From contig JAPOZO010000095.1 of NCBI GenBank assembly GCA_026706025.1, positions 62,001 to 126,000 of the forward strand: 64,000 nucleotides of DNA, given 5' to 3'. The stretch comes from Candidatus Poribacteria bacterium (GTDB lineage: Bacteria; Poribacteria; WGA-4E; WGA-3G). Position numbers and translations under genes: made by a program. Of this stretch, positions 1 to 8,409 are shown piece after piece; within the stretch, counting starts at the first letter, position 1, and each line of letters opens with the position of its first letter. The notes beneath the pieces were generated by a model that worked only from the letters and a program-made list of their open reading frames with translations, did no database searches and was not told where the DNA came from.

Positions 1-365
1 TTCAGGAACTCACAAACGGTGTTGGCGTGGATATCGCGATTGAGTGTGCGGGGTTACCGATAGTTTTCGCCGAAGCGTTAGACGTGGTGCGGCGCGGTGG
101 GAAAGTTATTGAAGTCGGACACTACACAGATTCCGGGGATATACGGGTACGACCTCACCAAATTTGTAATAAAGATTTGGATGTCTGTGGCGTATGGGCA
201 TACCCGCAAATACAATTTCAGACAGCGTTGGATTTTCTTCAAATAACACGCGCGCCGTTGCATGAATTGATAACGCATCATCTACCGCTGCAGCAATTGG
301 AAAAAGGCATTGATATGCTTGGACAAGAAGGCGTTTACAAGGTCGTAATTGAACCACAGTCGTAA
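1..365 (+). CDS. Medium-chain zinc-type dehydrogenase, C-terminal part (cut by window start)
   Basis: The reading frame is open from base 3, so only the C-terminal ~120 residues are present. It contains the Rossmann-fold segment GVDIAIECAG and, further on, GGKVIEVGHY, typical of medium-chain alcohol/polyol dehydrogenases that oxidise an alcohol with NAD(P). The catalytic zinc domain lies outside the window, so the substrate cannot be told. The gene ends with TAA at 363-365, 112 bp before the next gene on the same strand. Confidence 0.85.
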   Translation, partial: QELTNGVGVDIAIECAGLPIVFAEALDVVRRGGKVIEVGHYTDSGDIRVRPHQICNKDLDVCGVWAYPQIQFQTALDFLQITRAPLHELITHHLPLQQLEKGIDMLGQEGVYKVVIEPQS

Positions 366-416
366 TGTGGTAATCAATACTCTTTTAAGAAGAAAGATTC
401 GTTTGAAAAAACGCGC

Positions 417-446
417 GTAACTCCACAAATCCTCAGGTGTTTTAAA
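417..446 (+). promoter_or_regulatory. Alternative-sigma-like promoter motif, copy 1
   Basis: GTAAC at 417-421 is followed after exactly 15 nt by GTGTT at 437-441. The spacer ends in CTCAG and TTAAA follows. Two other copies with the same 15-nt spacing lie at 25361 and 27750. The form (AAC-containing -35 and short -10) resembles ECF sigma promoters, but the sigma factor is not identified. The coding start at 478 would lie about 30 nt downstream of transcription initiation. Confidence 0.55.
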
Positions 447-477
447 GCTAACAATAACACAAATGGAGGTACGTTAA

Positions 478-1485
478 ATGAAAAACCACAAAAGCGTTTT
501 CGTGGTAACCTGTTGTTATATCCTGTTGAACTTCGTTATCGGGATTAGCGGAAGTGCTGCTGCGGATACCGAAGTCGCCACTTCAAATAAAATACCAGAG
601 GGGCCTCCGCTCTTCAAAACCATAGAGGGCGCGAAAACCTATATTGTGCAGCACCAAAACCGAGATTGGGGTTGGCCCCTGGTCCCTGGCGGAGATAGCA
701 ATGTGGAAAGTACCGCGTTCGCGGTTTGGGCACTGATTGATGCCGGGTGGGGCACCGGTTCAGAAGTCATTCGGACAGGTGTTGCGTATCTGCGAAATAC
801 ACAGATGGATAATGGAAGTTGGAACAATAACACCGCACACACTATCTTTGCACTCATCGCTCTAACGACAGCAGAAACCGATCCCGAAGCCCGTTACATA
901 GGACTACAGTGGTTGAAAAAAGTCCAAAATCGGAGCGGTGGTTGGGGTAAAAAGGAGCGAAGCCCAGACAATGTTCTCTACACCGCCGCTGTTTTAGCAG
1001 GATTCAGGAGACTTGGTTTTGAACAGAGCTTTGAACCCGTCTCTAAAGGCGCGGTTTGGTTGGAGGGAGCCATTAATCATGATGGAGGTTGGGCATTGCA
1101 ACGCGGCAGGCAATCCGACATTTTTTTGACATCTTGGGTGATACAAGGTTTAGAACCTGTTTACGATATTGACCTACTAATCGCATGGTTAAAGCAGCTC
1201 CAGAACAGGGATGGCGGGTTCGGAAGATATAGAAATAGCCCCAGCGATCCAGAAATCACTGCGATTGCGATTATGGCACTTGCGGCTGGAAACGATCCGC
1301 TCAACACGCGCCGTGTTGCGATCAACTATTTGGCAAAAACACGGCAAGAAGATGGCAGCTTTATCAGCAATACCCCGATTGAACTGACGAAACCGACCGC
1401 GAATTTGCAGTCCACCTGTTTCGTGCTCATCGCGATACATGCCAAAACAGCAGATGAACTTGCTGTAGAACAATCGGCAAAATAA
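478..1485 (+). CDS. Secreted prenyltransferase/squalene-oxidase repeat protein
   Basis: The 335-residue protein starts at ATG 478 behind GGAGGT and has an N-terminal signal segment ending near residue 29. Six repeats of the kind Q-x-x-D-G-G-W/F occur near residues 58, 108, 149, 199, 241 and 288, about 45 apart. This is the pattern of the alpha/alpha toroid shared by squalene-hopene cyclases and protein prenyltransferases. It is roughly half the length of a real squalene-hopene cyclase and I see no DxDD catalytic motif, so cyclase activity is doubtful. Such secreted toroids often occur with ExbB/ExbD and VWA genes in PVC-like bacteria. A promoter motif shared with exbB and exbD genes in this window fits that link. 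The exact function is unknown. Confidence 0.8.
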   Translation: MKNHKSVFVVTCCYILLNFVIGISGSAAADTEVATSNKIPEGPPLFKTIEGAKTYIVQHQNRDWGWPLVPGGDSNVESTAFAVWALIDAGWGTGSEVIRTGVAYLRNTQMDNGSWNNNTAHTIFALIALTTAETDPEARYIGLQWLKKVQNRSGGWGKKERSPDNVLYTAAVLAGFRRLGFEQSFEPVSKGAVWLEGAINHDGGWALQRGRQSDIFLTSWVIQGLEPVYDIDLLIAWLKQLQNRDGGFGRYRNSPSDPEITAIAIMALAAGNDPLNTRRVAINYLAKTRQEDGSFISNTPIELTKPTANLQSTCFVLIAIHAKTADELAVEQSAK

Positions 1486-1507
1486 CCAAGAAGTGAAGGC
1501 GGCATCC

Positions 1508-2941
1508 TTATCGTCGCTGGTCAGGGCCACCTGTCGTGGTCACGGGTGCACTGGCACCCGGCATAATGTAGTGCTCACCTTTAGTAAGTTGGGCGACTTG
1601 CCGCTGGAAATCATCTCCAATGGAACCCGTTCTCATTGAGGTGACACCGCCGATGACGTAAACTCTTGCTCGCGCCCCACGGCACACTGAAACTGCTTTC
1701 CCCGCTGTATACCCTTTTTCGGCACGCTTACTCGTTGCTTCGTCCGTGACAATGATAAGCACAAGGTCACGCTCCTGTTCAGTCCGAAGTTTCGGTACGC
1801 CTTCAATAATGGCATCCAACAGATGCTCATCACCAGATTTTGGGAGCCGAAACATCACCTTCACCTGTTCGGACTCCAACGGCGGCTTGGTTACGACGAT
1901 AGTGCTTTCACCACCACCGACTGCTGCCCAAAACCGAATAATCCCAAACCGATAATCTAACCCCGCCGACTTAAACACAGAGACCATCAGATCCAAGCCA
2001 TTGCACGCCGCCTCCGTTTTAGGTTCCATGCTTAGACTGTAATCGAAAACGAACACAATGTCCACTTTACCGGGTTCACTCTGCACTAAACTTTCAGCAA
2101 TGCGTTTAAACACCCCGTCCACTCGAAGCAGCGCTTTATCGGCGACTGTTTCACCACTCTGGATCCGTTGTCCATCCATCCGCCGTTGATATGAATCAAT
2201 CGGGTACCATTTGCCACCTGTCCGATCGGTAAGTTCCGCTTGTACCTTTTCGCTCAGACCGATAAAACTAAGCTGTACACTGTTTTGCCGACATCGATTG
2301 ACAATCTGTTCACTAATTCTCCGCTTAGCATCTGCTTCTGTCCATAAGGTGCGCATCCGCGAATTACTAAGTACTACAAATTGTGTTGTAACCCCTTCTC
2401 GGAAATCCAACTCATTCAAACCTTTCACGATTGCATCGAGTCCATATCCAGGCTGAATTTTATTGTCGAATTTCGCCCGTATATCTTGTAAGGCGTTTTC
2501 AATACCGAGGTAATCAAAGGTCCAGGGATGAAATGTGTAAAGCGGTTCCCCTTGTACCGATTGAAAACTTATGAGGGCGAACCTATAGTCCATCGTTTTC
2601 GCCTCAATAACGGCAAGCATATCAATAAGTTTCTTTTCAAGAACAGCAAGCGATGCTAACATCCGTTTGTTACCGTCAACGAAGAACACGACATCTACTT
2701 TCGAGGGCTGGGTGTGTTGCGTCGCGCGTTTCACAATGTCTTTAAGGCTTTCACCTATATCCGCCTTGACAGTATCCGGTTTCTTGGCACTCCGGTCTAC
2801 CAGTATTCTATGTTTTCGTCGAGGCGGACGAACCTGTGCCGTTGCCTGCAGCGTACCTACCAACACACCCACAACGCACAAGCAACATATCCAGGTTTTT
2901 GGGGGCAGCTTGCAAACCAAAACTTGCCTAACAAAAGTCAT
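1508..2941 (-). CDS. Secreted protein with two von Willebrand A domains
   Basis: I chose ATG 2941 (477 residues) because GGAG lies just upstream; a TTG at 2956 would overlap the previous gene. A hydrophobic signal segment (residues 17-36) precedes two VWA domains at about 81-250 and 291-460. The second has an intact metal-binding DxSxS (D300, S302, S304). In the first the site is degenerate (D89, N91, R93), so it probably lacks normal MIDAS metal binding. VWA domains bind other proteins through a metal ion; the partner is unknown. It is the last gene of the minus-strand operon, 11 bp after the heme-barrel gene, and converges with the prenyltransferase-repeat gene. Confidence 0.82.
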   Translation of the reverse strand: MTFVRQVLVCKLPPKTWICCLCVVGVLVGTLQATAQVRPPRRKHRILVDRSAKKPDTVKADIGESLKDIVKRATQHTQPSKVDVVFFVDGNKRMLASLAVLEKKLIDMLAVIEAKTMDYRFALISFQSVQGEPLYTFHPWTFDYLGIENALQDIRAKFDNKIQPGYGLDAIVKGLNELDFREGVTTQFVVLSNSRMRTLWTEADAKRRISEQIVNRCRQNSVQLSFIGLSEKVQAELTDRTGGKWYPIDSYQRRMDGQRIQSGETVADKALLRVDGVFKRIAESLVQSEPGKVDIVFVFDYSLSMEPKTEAACNGLDLMVSVFKSAGLDYRFGIIRFWAAVGGGESTIVVTKPPLESEQVKVMFRLPKSGDEHLLDAIIEGVPKLRTEQERDLVLIIVTDEATSKRAEKGYTAGKAVSVCRGARARVYVIGGVTSMRTGSIGDDFQRQVAQLTKGEHYIMPGASAPVTTTGGPDQRR

Positions 2942-2952
2942 ACCATCTCCAA

Positions 2953-4479
2953 TCAAAATTCAACCAAAAGCTGCGGAACAATTGTCGCATTTCGTGTTGA
3001 CTTTTCAATGTTATTCACCTGATAAACCAACCGTGCCAGCGCGCCTTCAGTAAAATGCCACGTCAATGCACCACCGAATGTTGTCCACAGTTCTGCATCA
3101 CGTGATCTAATAAAATTAAACGTGCTATACTTCCCCGTGTTCGGATTCCATACATCATATTTTAACCGAACATCTATAGTTTCTGTCAAGGGAATTTCCG
3201 CATGCAGATAGTACCCCTCCACTGTTGCTGTCCGATCCCCTTTTATTGGCGTTTGCGCGTATTTCAAGAGGTAGGTGTCCGTCCCGCGCACCCACTCAGC
3301 AGCAAGATCAAGTCGCCAAATTTTGAACTTTGTCGCGAGCCCGAATCGCCGTTTGTAAAACAGTGTAGATGGATTGACATCCCCGTTGTTGGGATTGAAA
3401 GGATAACTGTTGCCATCAAAGTAAGATCCACCAAACCATATCCTTTTGCCTAAGAGTGAAGGCGTGCCGTTAACATGCAGAAATACAGGTGGACTGTTAT
3501 TTCGGATTGGTTTCAAAATACCGCCACCGCTCCCGTGCGGACCGATTCGGATACCAGACTCCACAGTTCCGTCCGTGACGGTACGCAGTGAATCCGGTCC
3601 ATCTGCAAGCGATGCTACATAGGCAACCGGTCCGATATACCCATTCACCTGCAACCCACGGTCAGAGATGAAACCAATATTCTTTCTGACCAAGTTGTAC
3701 AAAGGGTTCGCGGCAGCATCCGACTTAGTATCAATGCCGAAAGCGTGCCGGAATCGTCCGATCTTGAGCGACGCGCCCTTCGGTAATATCGGCAGCCCTG
3801 TGAGAATCGCGTAAATGAACCCGTGATCATCCGCCACTTGCGTGCCGAGTGGCGACGTCGTTAGGAGTTGTTCTCCCAAAACACTCACATGATCGCCTAC
3901 ATTTGTTGTTACGACGAATTCAGCGACATGGATGAGTGTTGTCCCAGTACTCCAGTTGCTACCATCAGGCACTAAATCCTGTCCGCGAGTGATACGGCGG
4001 ATATCCAATGCACCACCAAAGACAAGATTTCCGAAAGCATCGCTAAGAAAACCAGAAGTATCCGCCTTTTGTGTTTCATCTGCATCACTGAAACTAAAGA
4101 TACTTTCATCATCCTCCACACGGGCATCATCTGTTTCAGAGGCATTTTTTATAGGTTCAACGTTTTCAGGCGTACTCGCCGCGTCACCCGGATAAGAGCG
4201 GGCAATAATCTCAACAAGATTACTAAATCCATCTTTATCAGAATCCTCCTCTGCGATTCTCAGAAAGGTCGATGGATTCATACCATTGTGTAAGAACGCT
4301 CTGCCGTAAGGATTCGGCGAATCGCCACCCTTTTTTGACGAATGGCAAACGTTGCAACCACCTGCCCACCTGTATTCAGCGCGGAACATCTTGTAGAATG
4401 CGGGCAGCGCAAACGCGGAGTGCTCTGCAATCAGCCCGCAGAAAAGTGCTGTTAAGCAAAACAGCAAAGTTTTACGCAT
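2953..4479 (-). CDS. Outer-membrane protein: heme c domain fused to a beta-barrel
   Basis: The 508-residue protein starts at ATG 4479 behind GAGGAA and has a signal peptide ending near residue 24. One heme-c motif, C42-x-x-C45-H46, is followed by a Ca-binding-like acidic loop (about residues 78-90). From about residue 180 the sequence has alternating hydrophobic/aromatic strands and ends in Phe, the usual signature of an outer-membrane barrel. It therefore looks like a monoheme domain joined to a porin-like barrel. A role in electron passage or redox sensing at the outer membrane is inference. It is gene five of six in the minus-strand operon. Confidence 0.75.
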   Translation of the reverse strand: MRKTLLFCLTALFCGLIAEHSAFALPAFYKMFRAEYRWAGGCNVCHSSKKGGDSPNPYGRAFLHNGMNPSTFLRIAEEDSDKDGFSNLVEIIARSYPGDAASTPENVEPIKNASETDDARVEDDESIFSFSDADETQKADTSGFLSDAFGNLVFGGALDIRRITRGQDLVPDGSNWSTGTTLIHVAEFVVTTNVGDHVSVLGEQLLTTSPLGTQVADDHGFIYAILTGLPILPKGASLKIGRFRHAFGIDTKSDAAANPLYNLVRKNIGFISDRGLQVNGYIGPVAYVASLADGPDSLRTVTDGTVESGIRIGPHGSGGGILKPIRNNSPPVFLHVNGTPSLLGKRIWFGGSYFDGNSYPFNPNNGDVNPSTLFYKRRFGLATKFKIWRLDLAAEWVRGTDTYLLKYAQTPIKGDRTATVEGYYLHAEIPLTETIDVRLKYDVWNPNTGKYSTFNFIRSRDAELWTTFGGALTWHFTEGALARLVYQVNNIEKSTRNATIVPQLLVEF

Positions 4480-4527
4480 GATTGATTCCTCGTAAAATAG
4501 GCAGTAAGCGAATGTCTACGATTAAGA

Positions 4528-5523
4528 TTAATATGTGTCCAAGTCAATCTCTTCCTCGCTGAATCGGAGGTGCGCCTGATTGACCAATTCAACAATAGCG
4601 TCCCACTGCTTGCGTGTCTCTTCTGAAACTCCTGCCGCCTCAAGTGTCTCCGCAAATTTAAGAAGAGTTTCACTAAATTTATCCTGCAGATAGACATATT
4701 CCTCTGTCTGATCGGCATTCTTCGGCGGTTCAAAATTTGAGATGCTCTTTGCATATTTAGCGAGTCGTTTCGCCGCTGCGGTGGCTTCCGTTTTGCCCAC
4801 CTTGTCGTCAAAGTAGTCAACGATCACAAAATAGTCATCTATCATCAACATCATGAGGGCTTTCAAGTCCTCGACTTCAGGCATCTCTTCTTCTTCAGGT
4901 ATCTCTTCTTTTGAAGGAACCGGCTCAGGCGTTTTTTCGGTATCGGGTTTCGGTTTCCGTTTGAGGAAGAGTGCATAACTCATGACCAATGTCTTTTTCG
5001 GAATCAAGGCAACGGCATTTGAAGCGGTCTCGTGTCCGTCAATAGTTTCAATACCTTCTCCAACCTTGAAGGTATCATCTATGCCCATACCGATGAATTG
5101 CTTGAGGAACTTTCCACCTGCAATTGCATCTGTTTCCTTGTGTTCATAGATTGCGACTTTTACGACTTTCCCTTTCATATCCAGTCCGACAGCCCCTTCA
5201 ATAACACCACGCGGCCCCTTGATGTCAGAGAACAAAACCAAGCCCATTGGCTTCTTTTTATCATTAAGCGGGATATAAAAAATGGGTTTCAGGTCTTCTG
5301 CTCGAAGTTTCGTTCCAAGTTCTTTCTCAATTGTGGTGATCTTTTCAGGGGTGAGTACGGCACTCCGCTGAACGAATTTTTTCGCCTTTGGAAAAATAGC
5401 TGCTAATTTCTGACCGGGCCATTCCGTTTCATGCGCGATACCAAGTAGTGGTGTGCTTACCATGAAAAAAATGAGGACCAATAGAACACCCGCCCGAGGC
5501 CGGCGGTAGATTTGGATAAACAT
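4528..5523 (-). CDS. FMN-binding-domain envelope protein
   Basis: ATG 5523 is chosen because AAGGAG sits 7 nt upstream; the open frame runs further but overlaps the preceding gene. The 331-residue protein has a signal/anchor segment at residues 11-30. Residues ~95-185 resemble the FMN-binding domain of RnfG/NosR-type proteins (GPRGVIEGAVGLD, then a Gly-rich stretch and IDGHETASNA). The last motif is where such proteins carry covalent FMN on Thr, but it departs from the usual D-[AG]-[IVT]-[ST]-G-A-[ST], so flavinylation is uncertain. A Glu/Pro-rich linker and a helical C-terminal domain follow. The heme and CxxU neighbours suggest an envelope electron-transfer role. Confidence 0.7.
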   Translation of the reverse strand: MFIQIYRRPRAGVLLVLIFFMVSTPLLGIAHETEWPGQKLAAIFPKAKKFVQRSAVLTPEKITTIEKELGTKLRAEDLKPIFYIPLNDKKKPMGLVLFSDIKGPRGVIEGAVGLDMKGKVVKVAIYEHKETDAIAGGKFLKQFIGMGIDDTFKVGEGIETIDGHETASNAVALIPKKTLVMSYALFLKRKPKPDTEKTPEPVPSKEEIPEEEEMPEVEDLKALMMLMIDDYFVIVDYFDDKVGKTEATAAAKRLAKYAKSISNFEPPKNADQTEEYVYLQDKFSETLLKFAETLEAAGVSEETRKQWDAIVELVNQAHLRFSEEEIDLDTY

Positions 5524-5581
5524 CTGTAATCTCCTTATTATGACGCTGTTACGCCACGCGTGTCGCAACAGCAAGTTCACT

Positions 5582-6622
5582 CTATTCCGTAACTTCGACC
5601 ATGAAACTGGGCCATAGGATTTGGTCGCCATGTTTAAGTTGTCCAAAGATCTGATAAACGCCAGCTTCGGGAAATGTTGTCATGAGCATCACAGTGGGAC
5701 CAAATTTCTCCGGCGTGATGCCCTGATGCTGATGCCCAGTTGCGGATGTTTTTTCCATTTTATGTCCGGCGTGTGGATCCTCTTTCATTATCTTGCTGGC
5801 ATCTTCAGTTCCGAGAACTGTCCCGTGCGTATGTACAACACCATCCAGGCGTGTGCTGACAATAGCGAAGTGCATCGGTGCATCCAAGAATGGAACGAGA
5901 TCTGTAAGCGGTTTTCCGTCCTGCGAAAAGTGATAGGTAATGTGAACCATTTCACCTGCTTTAATCCGATCTGGTGCCTCCATTTTCGCCTGATATGTAG
6001 AAGCACCTTCTCCATCGGTTAAAGAAACCGCCTTTGTATACCTATCACCGCCTTCATCAGTATAACCGAAAACAACTTTTTCACGGCGGAAATCCTGCAC
6101 CGTATCCGTCAATTTTTCCTCACCCGCGACATCCACATATAGATATTTCGCGAATTCGGCATCCGCGGTCATTACATCAACAGCGAGGATGTATTTTCCT
6201 GCCGCTGGAAATGTAAAGTGGACGGTATACATGCCTTCCAATTCCATCATAATGTCACGGGATTCAAAATCCTCGGGATGAATATGCCCGATGATCTGTA
6301 AATTCTCACTGACCACGAGTACATGCAGGACGCGAGCATGATGCACCATGAGATCGGTAACCGGTTCACCTTTTGCATCGGTAAGATGAAACGTGAGTGT
6401 CGTTGGTGTTCCTGCCTGAATAGTTTGCGGTTCGGTGTGAAGCATAACACTGAGAGATGAAGTGTTGTGCATCTTATGGGCATTATGTCCGACATGCTCT
6501 TTAGCGAAACTTACTTCAACAAGAAACAGCACACCAACAGCTATCACCCCTATGCAATATAGCAATTCAAATTTCGCTATAATACGAAAAATCGAAAAAA
6601 AAGGGAAATTCCGGGATTGCAT
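5582..6622 (-). CDS. Membrane-anchored His-rich protein with two YtkA-like domains
   Basis: The 346-residue protein starts at ATG 6622 behind GGAGG. A hydrophobic segment (residues 20-40) is followed by a His/Met-rich stretch (HVGHNAHKMHN). Two related beta-sandwich units follow, each of the YtkA-like kind, marked by HIHPED (113-118) and HTHG (264-267). A further His cluster near residue 283 (HAGHKM, GHQHQG) suggests binding of copper or another soft metal. No catalytic motif is seen. It lies 18 bp after the probable selenoprotein gene and 58 bp before the FMN-binding gene, in the same operon. Metal handling is inference from the His/Met pattern. Confidence 0.7.
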   Translation of the reverse strand: MQSRNFPFFSIFRIIAKFELLYCIGVIAVGVLFLVEVSFAKEHVGHNAHKMHNTSSLSVMLHTEPQTIQAGTPTTLTFHLTDAKGEPVTDLMVHHARVLHVLVVSENLQIIGHIHPEDFESRDIMMELEGMYTVHFTFPAAGKYILAVDVMTADAEFAKYLYVDVAGEEKLTDTVQDFRREKVVFGYTDEGGDRYTKAVSLTDGEGASTYQAKMEAPDRIKAGEMVHITYHFSQDGKPLTDLVPFLDAPMHFAIVSTRLDGVVHTHGTVLGTEDASKIMKEDPHAGHKMEKTSATGHQHQGITPEKFGPTVMLMTTFPEAGVYQIFGQLKHGDQILWPSFMVEVTE

Positions 6623-6640
6623 TGTTATTCCTCCATGAAA

Positions 6641-7690
6641 TTAAAACGCATAAGATGTGTTCAGGGAAACTAAAGTGCCGAATTCAATTGCATCGCCTTC
6701 ATTATAAAGTGTCTTTTGCGTCAACGGGAACATGACGTTAGCAGATACGGAAATATCGTTCAGCGTTACCATGGACAGACCCAATGCTGCCATGGTATAA
6801 CGTAGCCCAGTATTAATATCGCGTTCCCCAGCCCATGAGGCAGCGGATTGATAAAATCCGAGATAGTTTCCGTTAAATGAGAACCAATCAAAGAGACGAT
6901 ACGTAAAGCCAGCCGTATAGCTCAACTCCACTGGACCTTGATAAGTCTTGCTATTTTCGTAGAAAGGCAACACTCCACGTGCAGAAGCAGTGATCATCAA
7001 ACCCCGGTAGAGAGGTAAACTGTAACGCAAATTGGCAAGCGGGTTAAAGGTACCCGTCCCGAACTGGATATGGAGGTGTTCAATGCCTCTATCTCCAAGT
7101 TTCCAGGGGTTATCCTCAGTTCTGCCGGTTGGGATCGTCGTGCCTAACCGGGCAAACAATACGTCACCCGTTTTAAAAAGTCCGCGAATTTCATAGCCTA
7201 AGAACAAATCTGAATCCGCGAGTCCGGTATAGGTTTCATTTCGATGATGGATATCCCTACTCCGTAAAATCGCATCCCTCTCTTCAGCACTGACCGGCTT
7301 AATCCACTCAACACTTGCTTCCTGGTTTTTGACTGCATACGGAACATTCGCATGCAACACCCACTGGTCGCTAAGTGAGTAATGTAACCCAACATCAATT
7401 CGGTAAGTACTCAACGCTACGTGGTGCCGATGTAAAGGAGCATCCACCACTTCTCCTGTTGGTGAAAGTCCTCTTGATTCAAGATGACCCCCTTTTGCAT
7501 CAGGGGACATTAACATATTAACATTCACTTGAAATTGATCTATCTCTTTTGAAGCCAAACTGACTTCACTCATCATACCGCTGGGCGGTAAGACGGGGTT
7601 GCTTCAAGCGGGACAACTTTCTTGGGCAAACCCAAAAGAAACAAACACCCAATTGAGCAATATCACGTGTAAAAACAAACGCATTTTCAT
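6641..7690 (-). CDS. Outer-membrane barrel with in-frame TGA in a CPA-TGA motif: selenoprotein candidate
   Basis: An open frame from Met at 7576 extends upstream in the same frame to ATG 7690, interrupted only by TGA at 7604-7606. Read through, the start encodes a complete Sec signal peptide (residues 1-22), then Cys26-Pro-Ala-TGA29, then a long barrel-like domain ending in Phe (349 residues). Reading TGA as selenocysteine gives a CxxU motif where many secreted barrel proteins carry CxxC directly after the signal peptide. Without readthrough the barrel would have no export signal. A hairpin lies at the right place after the TGA (7571-7595). The alternatives are a sequence error or a nonsense mutation. 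The upstream leader has AGGA and a 10-bp hairpin. The operon neighbours are metal/redox-type envelope proteins. Confidence 0.6.
7571..7595 (-). other. SECIS-like hairpin just after the in-frame TGA
   Basis: Starting 9 nt after the TGA, the transcript can form an outer 4-bp stem (CGTC/GATG with one G-U), a T-T mismatch and a perfect 6-bp stem TACCGC/GCGGTA around loop CCA. If the closing C-G pair opens, a G lies at the loop start 18 nt after the TGA, within the range known for bacterial SECIS elements. The loop does not show the best-known GU pattern, so the assignment is tentative. Confidence 0.4.
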
Positions 7691-7714
7691 GATCTGTAAT
7701 TTATCCTAAAGTAT

Positions 7715-7752
7715 TGTAGCATAGCGAGCCAGAAAAAAGACCCTACGCTACA
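7715..7752 (-). other. Leader hairpin upstream of the selenoprotein candidate
   Basis: TGTAGCGTAG and CTATGCTACA on the minus strand form a 10-bp stem with one G-U pair and an 18-nt T-rich loop, 25 nt upstream of ATG 7690. It lies in the 182-bp gap after the Cys-rich gene, which holds no other gene. It could be a processing or attenuation hairpin; no T-tract follows the stem. Confidence 0.4.
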
Positions 7753-7872
7753 GAATTATTGGCAGTTCTCCAGTGCAAACTTCTATGAGAAAAGAAAACT
7801 CAGGAAAACAATATATAAAAGTTTAGTAGTAAAAGATAGGGAAGTACTTGAAAAGTTCTTTGTGGAACTCAC

Positions 7873-8322
7873 TTAGCACGAGTAGCACGAGACAAAAGGA
7901 GGTCCTCTACGGGTTAGAGGGTGACCGGGGAAAAGTGTAGAAACTAAAGGGACGGAAGAAGTCTTAAAAGACTCTTCGAGGGCAACAGGTAAAGTCGCCG
8001 AGATCGGAAGAATCGAGATCAGAGACTGTCCGATCAATTCACGGAATTCGGGGATGTTGTCTCTGATGTCTGGAAGCACAAGTTCCAAATCAGTTGCACA
8101 GCACAGCTTACCACTTTCCAATGGATTTCCGGCTTCACCCGCTGTGTCTGTTTTAGTGTTTTGGCAGCAAGTTCCGCGGGTGCCAGTATCTCCACTCAGC
8201 ATTTCCTGAGACACATCATGGCAGAACTTTTGTTCAAAAGTCGCACAGAGGAGTGGGCACACCGAATAGATGTACAATAACCCCACGAGTAAGATAAGAA
8301 CCTGCCGATGTTTTCGCAACAT
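7873..8322 (-). CDS. Small secreted cysteine-rich protein
   Basis: ATG 8322 starts a 149-residue protein with a signal segment (residues 8-27) and many cysteines (22, 26, 34, 52, 53, 74, 75, 146, 149), including two CC pairs and a C-terminal CYSC. I do not recognise the family. GGAG lies 11 nt upstream of the start, a weakly placed ribosome site. It is the first gene of the minus-strand operon behind a sigma70-like promoter at 8380-8409. The paired cysteines would suit metal binding or disulfide exchange, in keeping with the CxxU, heme and flavin proteins that follow. Confidence 0.65.
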   Translation of the reverse strand: MLRKHRQVLILLVGLLYIYSVCPLLCATFEQKFCHDVSQEMLSGDTGTRGTCCQNTKTDTAGEAGNPLESGKLCCATDLELVLPDIRDNIPEFRELIGQSLISILPISATLPVALEESFKTSSVPLVSTLFPGHPLTRRGPPFVSCYSC

Positions 8323-8379
8323 TGTTCAATAAACTCCGTCGTTTCGTCAGAAAGTGGAAATTGAATCAAACTTTAAAGT

Positions 8380-8409
8380 ATTATACACCAAAATCTCAAA
8401 AAGTTGCAA
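8380..8409 (-). promoter_or_regulatory. Promoter of the envelope redox operon
   Basis: On the minus strand TTGCAA (8409-8404), an 18-nt spacer and TATAAT (8385-8380) form a good sigma70-type promoter about 50 nt before the Cys-rich gene. Confidence 0.6.

Noticed and set aside
7576-7690. Reading the in-frame TGA as a simple nonsense mutation of a dead gene
   Set aside because: The 320 codons after it are intact and the motif fits CxxU, so decay is less likely; it is kept as an alternative in the entry.
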